Of a stretch of DNA of 64,000 bases, positions 42,433 to 50,778 are shown piece by piece. The stretch spans positions 56,614 to 120,613 of the forward strand of contig NZ_AXWS01000018.1 in the NCBI RefSeq assembly GCF_000482785.1, read 5' to 3'. The DNA is from Derxia gummosa DSM 723 (GTDB taxonomy: Bacteria > Pseudomonadota > Gammaproteobacteria > Burkholderiales > Burkholderiaceae_E). The position numbers and the translations under genes are program-made. The notes under the pieces are model-generated. The model was not told where the DNA came from. It saw only the letters and a list, made by a program, of their open reading frames with translations, and searched no databases. Each line of letters opens with the position of its first letter. The stretch's first letter is position 1.

Positions 42433-44834
42433 CGGAGCAGGCGGGTCAGCGCGCCGAGTGCTTCCATTGCGGCGCTCCGGTGCCGCCCAGGCTCGGTCTG
42501 TTCGTCAATTTCAAGGGGCGCATGGAGCCTGTCTGTTGTCATGGTTGCGAGGCCGTGGCGCAGACGATCATCGAGGGCGGTTTCGACGCCTATTACGCGC
42601 GGCGCGAAGCGCTGGCCCTGCAGGCCGAGGCGGCGCGCCCGGGTCGTGATCTGGAGGCCTTCGATGACGAGCGCTTCCAGCGTGGCTTCGTGCGCGAACC
42701 CGCACCTGGCGAGCGCGAGGCCGTGCTCACGATGGAAGGGATCCGCTGTGCCTCCTGCGTCTGGCTGGGCGAGCAGGCAGCGGGCCGTGTGCCCGGCGTG
42801 TTGTCGTTCAACATCAACCTCATGACCGAGCGCGCGACGCTGCGCTGGGATCCGGTGCGGGTGAAGCTCTCGCAGATCCTGCATGCGCTCGATGTCGTGG
42901 GCTACCGGGCCTGGCCTTTCGATGTAGACCGGCACGAGGCACTCATCAAGACCAACCAGCAACGCATGCTCCGCCAGCTCTTCGTGGCAGGCATGGGAAT
43001 GATGCAGGTGATGATGTATGTCGTGCCCTTCTACCTGCACGGCGACGACATCGAGCCCGAGTTCGTGACGCTGATCCGCTGGGTCAGTCTGCTGCTGACC
43101 ACACCGGTGGTGCTGTATTCCGCTGCGCCGATGTTCGCCGGTGCGTGGCGCGACCTGCGTGCCCGGCGGGTCGGCATGGATGTGCCGGTGGTCCTGGCGA
43201 TCATTGCTGCCTTCATAGCGAGCACCTGGCATACCGTAATCGACGCGGGTGAGGTGTATTTCGACTCGATCACGATGTTCGTGTTCCTGCTGCTCTGGGG
43301 GCGGTATCTGGAAGTCGGGGCTCGGCGTAAGGCGATGCAGGGTGTCGACAGCCTGTTGCGGCTGGCGCCTCGCCGTGTCGACCGTCTGGGTGCCGGCGGG
43401 ACGCGCGAGTCGGTGCGAGTCGAGGAACTGCTGACCGGTGAATGCATCGAGGTTGCGGCCGGCCAGGCTCTGCCGGTGGACATGGCGCTTCAGTCCGAAA
43501 GGGCGCAACTCGATCTCTCGCTGCTGACCGGTGAATCCCATCCGGTTACGCGGCGGCCCGGTGATGTCCTGCCCGCCGGTGCCGTGAACCTCGGGGATCC
43601 GATCACTGGCACGGTGGCGCGCATAGAGGCGGACAGCACCGTGTCGGTCATGCGCCGACTCATCGATCGCGCTGCGAGTGAGCGGCCTCGCGTCGGCCGC
43701 GTTGCCGATCGCATCGCCTCATGGTTTCTCGCCGGGCTGCTGGTCTTCACGCTGCTCGTGTCCGTCGTCTGGTGGTTCGTCGAGCCGCAACGCGCCCTGC
43801 CGATCGCGATCGCGCTGCTGGTCGTGTCCTGCCCGTGCGCGCTGTCGCTCGCGACGCCCGCGAGCTTCGCGGCTGCCATCAGTGCGCTTTCCCGACGTGG
43901 GGTACTGCTGGCCAGGGCCGACGCCCTTGAGGCATTGGCTGGCGTGACCGACGTCGTCTTCGACAAGACCGGGACGCTGACGCAATCGACGCTTTCCGCC
44001 GAGATCGAGGTGGTCGGCGAATTGCCCGAGCGCGACTGTTGGGAAATGGTCGCGGCGCTGGAGGTGGGGAGCACGCATCCGGTCGGACGGGCGCTACTCC
44101 GTGGTGCGCGCGAGCGCGGCATTAACGAGAGGACGCTCTCCGAGCGGGAAGTCGTCGTTGGCCGTGGCGTGCAAGCAACAGTCGATGGCGCGGCCTGGCG
44201 AGTCGGCAATGGCGTGTTCGCGCTCGCTTTTTCTGTTGCCGACATGACCGACGGTGTCTGGCTGTCGCGCGATGGCGTAGCAGTCGCTCGCTGGCGGTTG
44301 ACCGCTCCGGTCAGGGCGGGTGCCGCGCAACTCGTGGCTCGGCTCAGGGCTCGCGGGCTGCGTGTCTGGCTGATGTCCGGCGATGGACAGCCGGCCACGG
44401 AAATGGTCGCGCAAGCAGTCGGGATCGATGCCGCGCACGGCAGCCTTTTGCCTGAGCAGAAGCTCAAACGTGTGCGCAAGCTTCAGTCGGAAGGGGGGCG
44501 AGTGGCGATGATCGGGGACGGCATCAATGACGCGCCCGTGCTGTCAGGCGCCGATGTCTCGATCGCGATGAGTGAAGGCGCCGAGATAGCCCAAGTGTCG
44601 TCTGATGCGGTGATGGTGTCGCGTGATCTGGTGGCGATCGACACGGCCTTCGGCGCCGCTGCTACCGCGATGTCGGTGACGCGGCAGAACCTCTGGTGGG
44701 CTTCGATCTACAACGCGCTGGCGATTCCGGCAGCCGCCTTCGGGCTGGTAACACCTTGGGTAGCCAGTCTCGGGATGTCGCTCAGTTCGCTGCTGGTGGT
44801 GCTGAACGCCTTGCGACTGTTACGAATCCGTTAG
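42429..44834 (+). CDS. ccoI: Copper-translocating P-type ATPase for cbb3 assembly
   Basis: An 801-residue P1B ATPase of the CcoI/FixI group that moves copper across the inner membrane for the cbb3 binuclear centre. It begins with a Cys-rich metal-binding end (CFHCGAPV, CCHGCEAVAQTI), then an HMA-like domain with GIRCASCVWLGEQAAG. Eight helices include the ion site VSCPCALSLATPAS. The catalytic parts are DKTGTLTQST, the HP motif in GSTHPVGRALL, and GDGINDAPVLSGADVS. A four-base overlap couples it to the TauE/SafE gene and 20 bp separate it from ccoS. Confidence 0.95.
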   Translation: MTEQAGQRAECFHCGAPVPPRLGLFVNFKGRMEPVCCHGCEAVAQTIIEGGFDAYYARREALALQAEAARPGRDLEAFDDERFQRGFVREPAPGEREAVLTMEGIRCASCVWLGEQAAGRVPGVLSFNINLMTERATLRWDPVRVKLSQILHALDVVGYRAWPFDVDRHEALIKTNQQRMLRQLFVAGMGMMQVMMYVVPFYLHGDDIEPEFVTLIRWVSLLLTTPVVLYSAAPMFAGAWRDLRARRVGMDVPVVLAIIAAFIASTWHTVIDAGEVYFDSITMFVFLLLWGRYLEVGARRKAMQGVDSLLRLAPRRVDRLGAGGTRESVRVEELLTGECIEVAAGQALPVDMALQSERAQLDLSLLTGESHPVTRRPGDVLPAGAVNLGDPITGTVARIEADSTVSVMRRLIDRAASERPRVGRVADRIASWFLAGLLVFTLLVSVVWWFVEPQRALPIAIALLVVSCPCALSLATPASFAAAISALSRRGVLLARADALEALAGVTDVVFDKTGTLTQSTLSAEIEVVGELPERDCWEMVAALEVGSTHPVGRALLRGARERGINERTLSEREVVVGRGVQATVDGAAWRVGNGVFALAFSVADMTDGVWLSRDGVAVARWRLTAPVRAGAAQLVARLRARGLRVWLMSGDGQPATEMVAQAVGIDAAHGSLLPEQKLKRVRKLQSEGGRVAMIGDGINDAPVLSGADVSIAMSEGAEIAQVSSDAVMVSRDLVAIDTAFGAAATAMSVTRQNLWWASIYNALAIPAAAFGLVTPWVASLGMSLSSLLVVLNALRLLRIR

Positions 44835-44854
44835 ACTTAGTCGGGTTTGCGTGT

Positions 44855-45046
44855 ATGGAAAGCCTGTTCATCCTCATCCCGCTGTCGGTCGGCATCGTCT
44901 TCGCGGCAGTGTGGATCTTCTTGCGCATGTCTAAGGACGGCCAGTTCGACGACCTCGAAGGGCCGGCGTGGCGCATTTTGCAGGACGAGGATGATCCCGG
45001 CGGCGGGCCGAAAGAGCCGACAGCACGCGACGAACGTCCCACCTAA
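44855..45046 (+). CDS. ccoS: cbb3-type oxidase maturation protein CcoS
   Basis: A 63-residue protein: one membrane helix (ILIPLSVGIVFAAVWIFLRM) then the conserved SKDGQFDDLEGPAWRILQDE and an acidic tail. CcoS is needed for heme and copper insertion into CcoN in studied bacteria. It follows ccoI at 20 bp, and the promoter with FNR box for ccoNOQP follows. The ATG at 44855 is the natural family start. Confidence 0.93.
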   Translation: MESLFILIPLSVGIVFAAVWIFLRMSKDGQFDDLEGPAWRILQDEDDPGGGPKEPTARDERPT

Positions 45047-45071
45047 GCATCGTCCGTGCCCGGGGTGCGCC

Positions 45072-45112
45072 TTGATCGGTGTCAAGCCTGTCAATCCCTG
45101 CACGGTTACGAT
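45072..45112 (+). promoter_or_regulatory. FNR/ANR-activated promoter of ccoNOQP
   Basis: The dyad TTGATCGGTGTCAA (45072-45085) matches TTGAT-N4-ATCAA with one mismatch. A -10-like TACGAT is at 45107-45112, so the dyad is centred near -41. The transcript would begin about 41 bp before the ccoN start. The FNR gene is 5 kb downstream, making direct control probable. Confidence 0.8.
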
Positions 45113-45159
45113 TTCATACCGATTTTGGGTCCAATTCCTAGGTCTGCACGAGGGGTGCC

Positions 45160-46596
45160 ATGGGTTCTTCAACTCGCGAAAGCACATATAACTACAAGGT
45201 GGTGCGCCAGTTCGCTGTCATGACGGTGATCTGGGGCATTGTCGGCATGCTGGTTGGCGTACTCATCGCCGCCCAACTGGCTTGGCCGCAACTCAACTTT
45301 GACACGGCGTGGCTGAGTTTCGGCCGCCTGCGTCCGCTGCATACCAATGCGGTGATCTTTGCCTTCGGTGGGTCGGCGCTCTTCGCGACGTCGTACTACG
45401 TGGTCCAGCGTACCTGCCAGACCCGGCTGTTCTCGGATGCGCTCGCTGCCTTCACGTTCTGGGGCTGGAACGCAATCATCGTTTCGGCTGTCTTCACGTT
45501 GCCGCTTGGGATCACGACCGGCAAGGAGTACGCCGAACTCGAATGGCCGATCGACATCGCGATCACGCTGATATGGGTGGCGTATGCGATCAACTTCTTC
45601 GGCACGATCGCCATCCGCAAGGTCAAGCACATCTACGTCGCCAACTGGTTCTATGGCGCGTTCATCCTTGCGGTGGCGCTGCTCCATGTCGTGAACTCGG
45701 CTGAAGTGCCTGTCACCATGTGGAAGAGCTACTCGGCCTACGCCGGGGTGCAAGACGCGATGGTTCAGTGGTGGTATGGCCATAACGCGGTTGGTTTCTT
45801 CCTGACCGCCGGCTTCCTTGGAATGATGTATTACTTCGTTCCGAAGCAAGCCGAACGTCCCGTGTACTCGTATCGCCTGTCGATCGTGCACTTCTGGGCT
45901 CTGATCTTCACGTACATGTGGGCGGGCCCCCACCACCTGCACTACACCGCGCTGCCCGACTGGACCCAGTCGCTGGGCATGGTTTTCTCGCTCATCCTGC
46001 TTGCTCCGAGCTGGGGCGGCATGATCAACGGCATCATGACCCTGTCGGGTGCCTGGCATAAGCTGCGTGACGATCCGATCCTCAAGTTCCTGATCGTGTC
46101 GCTCTCGTTCTACGGCATGAGCACCTTCGAAGGCCCGATGATGGCCATCAAGACGGTGAACTCGCTCTCGCACTACACCGACTGGACGGTGGGTCATGTG
46201 CACTCTGGCGCGCTTGGCTGGGTCGGCTTCATCTCGATTGGCTCGATCTACTACCTGCTGCCGCGCGTCTTCGGCCGCACTACGATGTACAGCGTGCCGG
46301 CCATCAACCTGCACTTTTGGATCGCAACCATCGGCGTCGTGCTTTACATCGCCGCAATGTGGATTGCCGGTGTGATGCAGGGCCTGATGTGGCGCGCCAC
46401 GAATGCCGACGGCACGCTGACCTACACCTTCGTCGAAGGCGTGAAAGCGACCTACCCGTACTTCGTCATCCGCGTCTGCGGTGGTGTCCTCTATCTGAGC
46501 GGCATGATCCTGATGGGCTGGAACATGGCGAAGACCATCGCTGGCGCGCAACCGGTTGACGCGCGCATCCCGGCTGTCGCCGCCCACGCGCACTGA
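45160..46596 (+). CDS. ccoN: cbb3-type cytochrome c oxidase subunit I
   Basis: A 478-residue membrane subunit of about 12 helices that holds heme b and the heme b3-CuB centre. Key His-containing regions: [59 protein letters not shown], and [20 protein letters not shown], containing the ligands. It oxidises cytochrome c with oxygen at high affinity and pumps protons. It is the first gene of ccoNOQP; the ribosome site AGGGGTGCC is fair. Confidence 0.97.
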   Translation: MGSSTRESTYNYKVVRQFAVMTVIWGIVGMLVGVLIAAQLAWPQLNFDTAWLSFGRLRPLHTNAVIFAFGGSALFATSYYVVQRTCQTRLFSDALAAFTFWGWNAIIVSAVFTLPLGITTGKEYAELEWPIDIAITLIWVAYAINFFGTIAIRKVKHIYVANWFYGAFILAVALLHVVNSAEVPVTMWKSYSAYAGVQDAMVQWWYGHNAVGFFLTAGFLGMMYYFVPKQAERPVYSYRLSIVHFWALIFTYMWAGPHHLHYTALPDWTQSLGMVFSLILLAPSWGGMINGIMTLSGAWHKLRDDPILKFLIVSLSFYGMSTFEGPMMAIKTVNSLSHYTDWTVGHVHSGALGWVGFISIGSIYYLLPRVFGRTTMYSVPAINLHFWIATIGVVLYIAAMWIAGVMQGLMWRATNADGTLTYTFVEGVKATYPYFVIRVCGGVLYLSGMILMGWNMAKTIAGAQPVDARIPAVAAHAH

Positions 46597-46613
46597 GCCG
46601 AGGAGAGAACGTA

Positions 46614-47225
46614 ATGAAGTTGAAGAATGATCTGATCGAGCAGAACGTCGGCTGGCTGTTGGTGCTGACGCTCATCGTGATCCTGTTCGGCGGTTTGGTT
46701 GAAATCGTTCCGCTGTTCTTCCAGAAGTCGACGACTCAGCCTGTCGACGGCCTCAAGCCCTACACCGCACTCCAACTTGCTGGCCGCGATGTGTATCAGC
46801 GCGAGGGGTGCTACAACTGCCATTCGCAGATGATTCGCCCCTTCCGCGCCGAGACGGAGCGTTACGGTCATTACTCGGTTGCAGGCGAGTTCGTCTATGA
46901 CCATCCGTTCCAATGGGGCAGCAAGCGCACCGGTCCGGATCTGGCTCGTGTTGGCGGTCGCTATTCCGATCGTTGGCATGCGGTCCACCTGAACAATCCT
47001 CGCGCTGTCGTGCCTGAGTCGATCATGCCGGCCTATCCCTGGCTTGAAGCGACGGCAGTTGCCGCCGATGGACTGCCAGCCCGCATGAAGGCGCTTCGTG
47101 CTGTGGGTGTCCCGTACACCGACGAAGAAATCGCGGCTGCAGCTGACACCGTTCGCGGCAAGACGGAGCAGGAGGCGGTAATCGCCTACCTGCAAGTTCT
47201 CGGCACGGCGATCAAGTCGCGCTGA
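46614..47225 (+). CDS. ccoO: cbb3-type cytochrome c oxidase subunit II
   Basis: A 203-residue membrane-anchored mono-heme cytochrome c. The N-terminal helix is residues about 13-33 ([20 protein letters not shown]); the heme motif CYNCHSQM lies in the early periplasmic part, with axial methionine candidates later ([14 protein letters not shown]). It passes electrons from CcoP to CcoN. Starts 17 bp after ccoN. Confidence 0.96.
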   Translation: MKLKNDLIEQNVGWLLVLTLIVILFGGLVEIVPLFFQKSTTQPVDGLKPYTALQLAGRDVYQREGCYNCHSQMIRPFRAETERYGHYSVAGEFVYDHPFQWGSKRTGPDLARVGGRYSDRWHAVHLNNPRAVVPESIMPAYPWLEATAVAADGLPARMKALRAVGVPYTDEEIAAAADTVRGKTEQEAVIAYLQVLGTAIKSR

Positions 47226-47252
47226 CATTCGCTACCGCTGAAAGGAATGCGC

Positions 47253-47414
47253 ATGGAACTGGACGTGTTGCGGAGCGTTTCCACCGTTCTGAGTTTCCTG
47301 GTCTTTGTCGGAATTGTGGTCTGGGCCTGGAACGGCAGCAGACGGCGGGATTTCGATCAGGCAGCGCAACTCCCTTTCGCGGACGACGGTCACGCAGACA
47401 TGGCGGACAAATAA
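47253..47414 (+). CDS. ccoQ: cbb3-type oxidase subunit IV
   Basis: A 53-residue protein with one membrane helix (STVLSFLVFVGIVVWAWNGS) followed by RRRDFDQAAQLPFADD, the standard CcoQ form. CcoQ stabilises the assembled cbb3 complex. GAAAGGAATGCGC provides the ribosome site. It starts 27 bp after ccoO and ends 12 bp before ccoP. Confidence 0.94.
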   Translation: MELDVLRSVSTVLSFLVFVGIVVWAWNGSRRRDFDQAAQLPFADDGHADMADK

Positions 47415-47426
47415 AGGGGATTTGAA

Positions 47427-48356
47427 ATGGCTGACTTTCTGAGCGGCTTCTGGAGCTACTACATTGCCGGTATCACGATTACCGGCATTCTTGGGTGCGC
47501 GTGGGTGCTCTGGTCCAATATGACCGCGAAGGTCAAGGGGCCGGTGGAAACCATGGGGCATACGTGGGACGAAACTCTTGAGGAGTACAACAACCCGTTG
47601 CCGTCCTGGTGGGTGTGGCTTTTCGTCATCACTATTGTGTTCGGCTTTGCCTATCTCTATCTGTATCCGGGCTTGGGTTCGAACAAGGGTTCGCTGGGCT
47701 GGTCGTCCACGGGTCAATACGATGCCGAGGTTGTTAAGGCCAGCCAGCAGTTTGACCCGATCTTCGATCGCTATGCCAAGCTCGATCTGAAGGAGGTCGC
47801 GGCGGACCAGCAGGCGCACCAGATCGGCGAGCGTCTTTTCCTGACCTATTGCTCGCAATGTCACGGTTCTGATGCTCGTGGAGCCAAGGGCTTCCCGAAT
47901 CTGACCGACAAGGACTGGCTGGGTGAGGGATCTGCTGAATACATCGAGCAAACGATCCTGAATGGCCGGATGGCTGCCATGCCTTCGATGGCAGCGGTGC
48001 TCGGTACTGCAGATGATGTGGCCAACATGGCGCAATATGTTCTCAGTCTTTCCGGCTCTGGACACGACTCAGTCAAGGCAGCACTCGCCAAAGACAAGTT
48101 CGTAGCCTGTGCCGCATGTCATGGTCCCGAAGGCAAGGGCAACCCGGCCATTGGAGCCCCGAACCTGACTGACAAGACGTGGCTGTATGGTGGTTCCGCA
48201 CAAACCATCACTGAAACGATCACACTTGGCCGTACCAATCAAATGCCGTCTTTCCGTGCCTTCCTGGGCGAAGCCAAGATCCATCTGATCGCCGCTTACG
48301 TATGGAGCCTGTCGAACAAGCCGGAAGCTCCGGCAAAGACCGCTATGGTTCAATAA
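47427..48356 (+). CDS. ccoP: cbb3-type cytochrome c oxidase subunit III (di-heme)
   Basis: A 309-residue membrane-anchored di-heme cytochrome c. Residues 1-85 contain two membrane helices (FWSYYIAGITITGILGCAWV; WVWLFVITIVFGFAYLYLYP). The heme motifs are CSQCHGSDARG and CAACHGPEGKG, with GRMAAMPSM and TNQMPSFRAF providing axial methionines. It receives electrons from soluble cytochromes c. It is the last structural subunit before ccoG, with a perfect hairpin just after it. Confidence 0.96.
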   Translation: MADFLSGFWSYYIAGITITGILGCAWVLWSNMTAKVKGPVETMGHTWDETLEEYNNPLPSWWVWLFVITIVFGFAYLYLYPGLGSNKGSLGWSSTGQYDAEVVKASQQFDPIFDRYAKLDLKEVAADQQAHQIGERLFLTYCSQCHGSDARGAKGFPNLTDKDWLGEGSAEYIEQTILNGRMAAMPSMAAVLGTADDVANMAQYVLSLSGSGHDSVKAALAKDKFVACAACHGPEGKGNPAIGAPNLTDKTWLYGGSAQTITETITLGRTNQMPSFRAFLGEAKIHLIAAYVWSLSNKPEAPAKTAMVQ

Positions 48357-48376
48357 GGTATTGCTGGGCAGTTTCA

Positions 48377-48404
48377 GCCGGGAGGGTCAATGTGCCCTCC
48401 CGGC
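48377..48404 (+). promoter_or_regulatory. Perfect 10-bp hairpin between ccoP and ccoG
   Basis: GCCGGGAGGG and CCCTCCCGGC pair exactly around TCAATGTG. There is no T-run. It ends 13 bases before the ccoG ATG, immediately before its GAGGAG ribosome site. It may mark an mRNA processing or stability site, or restrict ribosome access. Confidence 0.55.
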
Positions 48405-48417
48405 CGAGGAGACTTAA

Positions 48418-49941
48418 ATGGGTAGTGAAAGTAAGCAGCAGGGCGTATCGTCCAGTGATGCTGCAGTCAATTCCTCCAAGGAGGCCGCTTCGCAACCGCA
48501 AGCGGCCTCTTTTGCATTGAAGGGGACTTCCGAGAAGTCCGCGGCAGGAACTGATGTCAAGGATGATGGACGTAGCCTTTATCAGAAGCGCATCAAGATT
48601 TATCCAAGAGCCATAAAAAATGGCTGGTTTGACCGCTGGCGTTGGGCATTGGTCTGGTTTACCCAGATCATTTTTTACGGCACCGCTTGGCTGCAGTGGA
48701 ATGATCGCCAAGCGGTACTTTTTCATCTCACCGAGCGCAAATTCTATATTTTTGGCTTTGTGCTCTGGCCGCAGGATTTTATTTATCTGACCGGATTGCT
48801 GATCATCTCGGCATATGCATTGTTCTTGTTTACGGCAATTGCTGGCCGTCTGTTTTGTGGTTATGCCTGTCCACAAACGGTCTATACCGAGATATTCACG
48901 TGGGTGGAGCGTCTGATCGAAGGTGATCGCCACAAACGCATGCGTCTGGACGAGTCGCCATGGGATGGGCGCAAGATTGGTTTGCGTTTGGCAAAATTCA
49001 GCATTTGGGCGGTTATTGGATTGTGGACTGGTTTCACTTTCGTGGGATATTTCACTCCAATTCGAGAGTTGTTATCGGAGGTTGTGCATTTGGATGTGAG
49101 CGGCTGGTCGTTATTCTGGATGCTCTTTTATGCAGGATTCACGATTTTGCAGGCTGGTTTTATGCGGGAGCAGGTATGCAAGTACATGTGCCCGTATGCG
49201 CGTTTTCAGAGTTCGATGTTTGACCGTGACACTCTTGTCGTCACTTATGATGCAGCGAGAGGTGATCCACGCGGTTCGCGCCCTCGTAAGCTCGACCATC
49301 GGTCGCAAGGGTTCGGTGATTGCGTCGATTGTGGTGTTTGCGTACAGGTTTGTCCGACCGGTATCGATATTCGAAACGGTCTTCAATATGAGTGCATTGG
49401 CTGCGGTGCTTGCATCGACGGATGCGATGACATCATGGAGAAGATGAATTACCCGCGAGGACTGATTCGTTACACCACTGAAAATGCACTTGAAGGCAAA
49501 TATCCAGACAAGCACGTGGTGAAGCATATCCTTCGTCCGCGCACATTGATTTACACCGTCGTCTTGTTTGTGATCGTAGGGGCTTGGATAGGTACGCTGA
49601 TCAATCGAAACCCGTTGAAAGTTGATGTGATCAGAGATAGGGGAGTGCTTGCGCGTGAGATAGAGGGCGGTGAGATAGCCAACGTTTATCAACTCAAGAT
49701 CATGAATACTGACGAGGCACCGCATAGGTATCGAGTCATGGTCAACGGTATCCCCGGTATTCACGTGCAAGGCGCACAGCTCATTGAAGTGGAGGCGATT
49801 ACCACACGTGCTGTTGCGATTGAGGTCGCAGCTCCGATGGGCAGCGGCGAACGCGGTTCCAACAAGGTGGAGTTTGTGGTGGAGAGCCTAGAATCGCCAG
49901 TGCAGTCAACGAGCGAAAAGTCAGTCTTCTACTTGCCCTGA
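48418..49941 (+). CDS. ccoG: cbb3 oxidase accessory ferredoxin-like protein CcoG (FixG/RdxA)
   Basis: A 507-residue membrane Fe-S protein that reduces Cu(II) for cbb3 assembly. About five helices alternate with cysteine motifs: LFCGYACPQTVYTEIF, REQVCKYMCPYARFQS, DCVDCGVCVQVCPTGIDIRN and ECIGCGACIDGCDDIM, then a C-terminal Ig-like domain. The first 55 residues are a Ser/Ala-rich extension before LYQKRIKIYPRAIK, longer than usual. GAGGAG supports the ATG at 48418. A terminator-like hairpin lies inside codons 22-32. The sequence is visibly less GC-rich than ccoNOP. Confidence 0.93.
   Translation: MGSESKQQGVSSSDAAVNSSKEAASQPQAASFALKGTSEKSAAGTDVKDDGRSLYQKRIKIYPRAIKNGWFDRWRWALVWFTQIIFYGTAWLQWNDRQAVLFHLTERKFYIFGFVLWPQDFIYLTGLLIISAYALFLFTAIAGRLFCGYACPQTVYTEIFTWVERLIEGDRHKRMRLDESPWDGRKIGLRLAKFSIWAVIGLWTGFTFVGYFTPIRELLSEVVHLDVSGWSLFWMLFYAGFTILQAGFMREQVCKYMCPYARFQSSMFDRDTLVVTYDAARGDPRGSRPRKLDHRSQGFGDCVDCGVCVQVCPTGIDIRNGLQYECIGCGACIDGCDDIMEKMNYPRGLIRYTTENALEGKYPDKHVVKHILRPRTLIYTVVLFVIVGAWIGTLINRNPLKVDVIRDRGVLAREIEGGEIANVYQLKIMNTDEAPHRYRVMVNGIPGIHVQGAQLIEVEAITTRAVAIEVAAPMGSGERGSNKVEFVVESLESPVQSTSEKSVFYLP
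48481..48513 (+). terminator. Terminator-like hairpin inside the ccoG reading frame
   Basis: GAGGCCGCTT (48481-48490) pairs perfectly with AAGCGGCCTC (48500-48509), followed by TTTT (48510-48513). This has the form of an intrinsic terminator, yet it sits in the N-terminal extension of ccoG, downstream of a good ribosome site. It could attenuate transcription into ccoG. Confidence 0.6.
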
Positions 49942-49942
49942 C

Positions 49943-50479
49943 ATGTCGGATAAGCAAATGAACACGATTTCAACTGCTCAGCGGCCGTGGTATCGCCAAT
50001 TCTGGCCGTGGGCTTTGGCTGCCGGTCCGGTTGCAGTGCTCATTGCGGGCAGTGTCACGATTTGGCTGGCTGTGACTCGTCCGGAAGCGTTAGTAGTCGA
50101 CGACTATTACAAACAGGGCAACGCAATTAATCAGTCGATACAGCGTGACCGTGCTGCGGCTCAATTGGGGTTGAAGGCCGATCTTGAAATTGTCGCAGAT
50201 GGCCAGTTGGAAGTTCGGCTGATTGGGGATGCGGCTTATGCGTGGCCCCCCGTGATTGGATTGCTACTGACTCATCCAACGCTTGCCTCTGAGGACATCA
50301 AGGTGCAGCTAGTTGCAAAATCCCTTGCAAATGGAAGGGGAGTGTATGTCGCTGCAGCGCCTCTTCTCAAGGATGTGTCTTATCAACTGCAATTGCAGGA
50401 TGGTGATCGGTGGCGTTTGACTGGGGAATGGCCTAAGTCGGCAAAAATAGTTGTTGGAGTACAGTCTGCAGACAAATAA
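49943..50479 (+). CDS. ccoH: cbb3 oxidase assembly protein CcoH (FixH)
   Basis: A 178-residue single-helix protein. After RPWYRQFWPWALAAGPVAVL and the helix, it has the characteristic RPEALVVDDYYKQGNAINQS and a periplasmic beta-rich domain with LLLTHPTLASEDI. CcoH/FixH interacts with CcoN during assembly. It starts one base after the ccoG stop, so they are coupled. A small hairpin GGTTCTG/CAGAACC follows at about 50488-50510. Confidence 0.92.
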   Translation: MSDKQMNTISTAQRPWYRQFWPWALAAGPVAVLIAGSVTIWLAVTRPEALVVDDYYKQGNAINQSIQRDRAAAQLGLKADLEIVADGQLEVRLIGDAAYAWPPVIGLLLTHPTLASEDIKVQLVAKSLANGRGVYVAAAPLLKDVSYQLQLQDGDRWRLTGEWPKSAKIVVGVQSADK

Positions 50480-50535
50480 TCGGTGGGAGGTTCTGTTATT
50501 GCCAGAACCGCCAACTGTTAAAACTCGGAGGCGTC

Positions 50536-50778
50536 ATGTTGAAGCTTTTGCAGGTGCTTTGGCCATCGTTTCTGATGGCTGCATTCGCTGACGTCTCTTT
50601 TTTTGCAATATTTGAACCGTCGGATTTGACGATTTTCGGATACTTGCTGCCAGTCAATTCTCTGGCGCTGTATACGATGGGGTTTTTGGCATTTTGGTCA
50701 CTGTGCGCGCTTTCGTCTGCAATGACATGCATGCTGATACGCGATGTTCCAGAAAGCCCGTTTAATCACAGGGTTTGA
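50536..50778 (+). CDS. Small two-helix membrane protein at the end of the cbb3 cluster
   Basis: An 80-residue protein with two membrane helices (SFLMAAFADVSFFAIFEPSD and ALYTMGFLAFWSLCALSSAM). It begins with MLKLLQVLWPSFLMAAFADV and ends PESPFNHRV. ACTCGGAGG precedes the ATG. Similar small proteins occur after ccoGH in several betaproteobacteria; function is unknown, and membrane assembly is plausible. Its 3' end overlaps the convergent fnr gene by 17 bp. Confidence 0.82.
   Translation: MLKLLQVLWPSFLMAAFADVSFFAIFEPSDLTIFGYLLPVNSLALYTMGFLAFWSLCALSSAMTCMLIRDVPESPFNHRV

Noticed and set aside
45169..46593. A 474-codon minus-strand frame over ccoN
   Set aside because: It is the complement of a complete ccoN with all ligand motifs and has no known domain.
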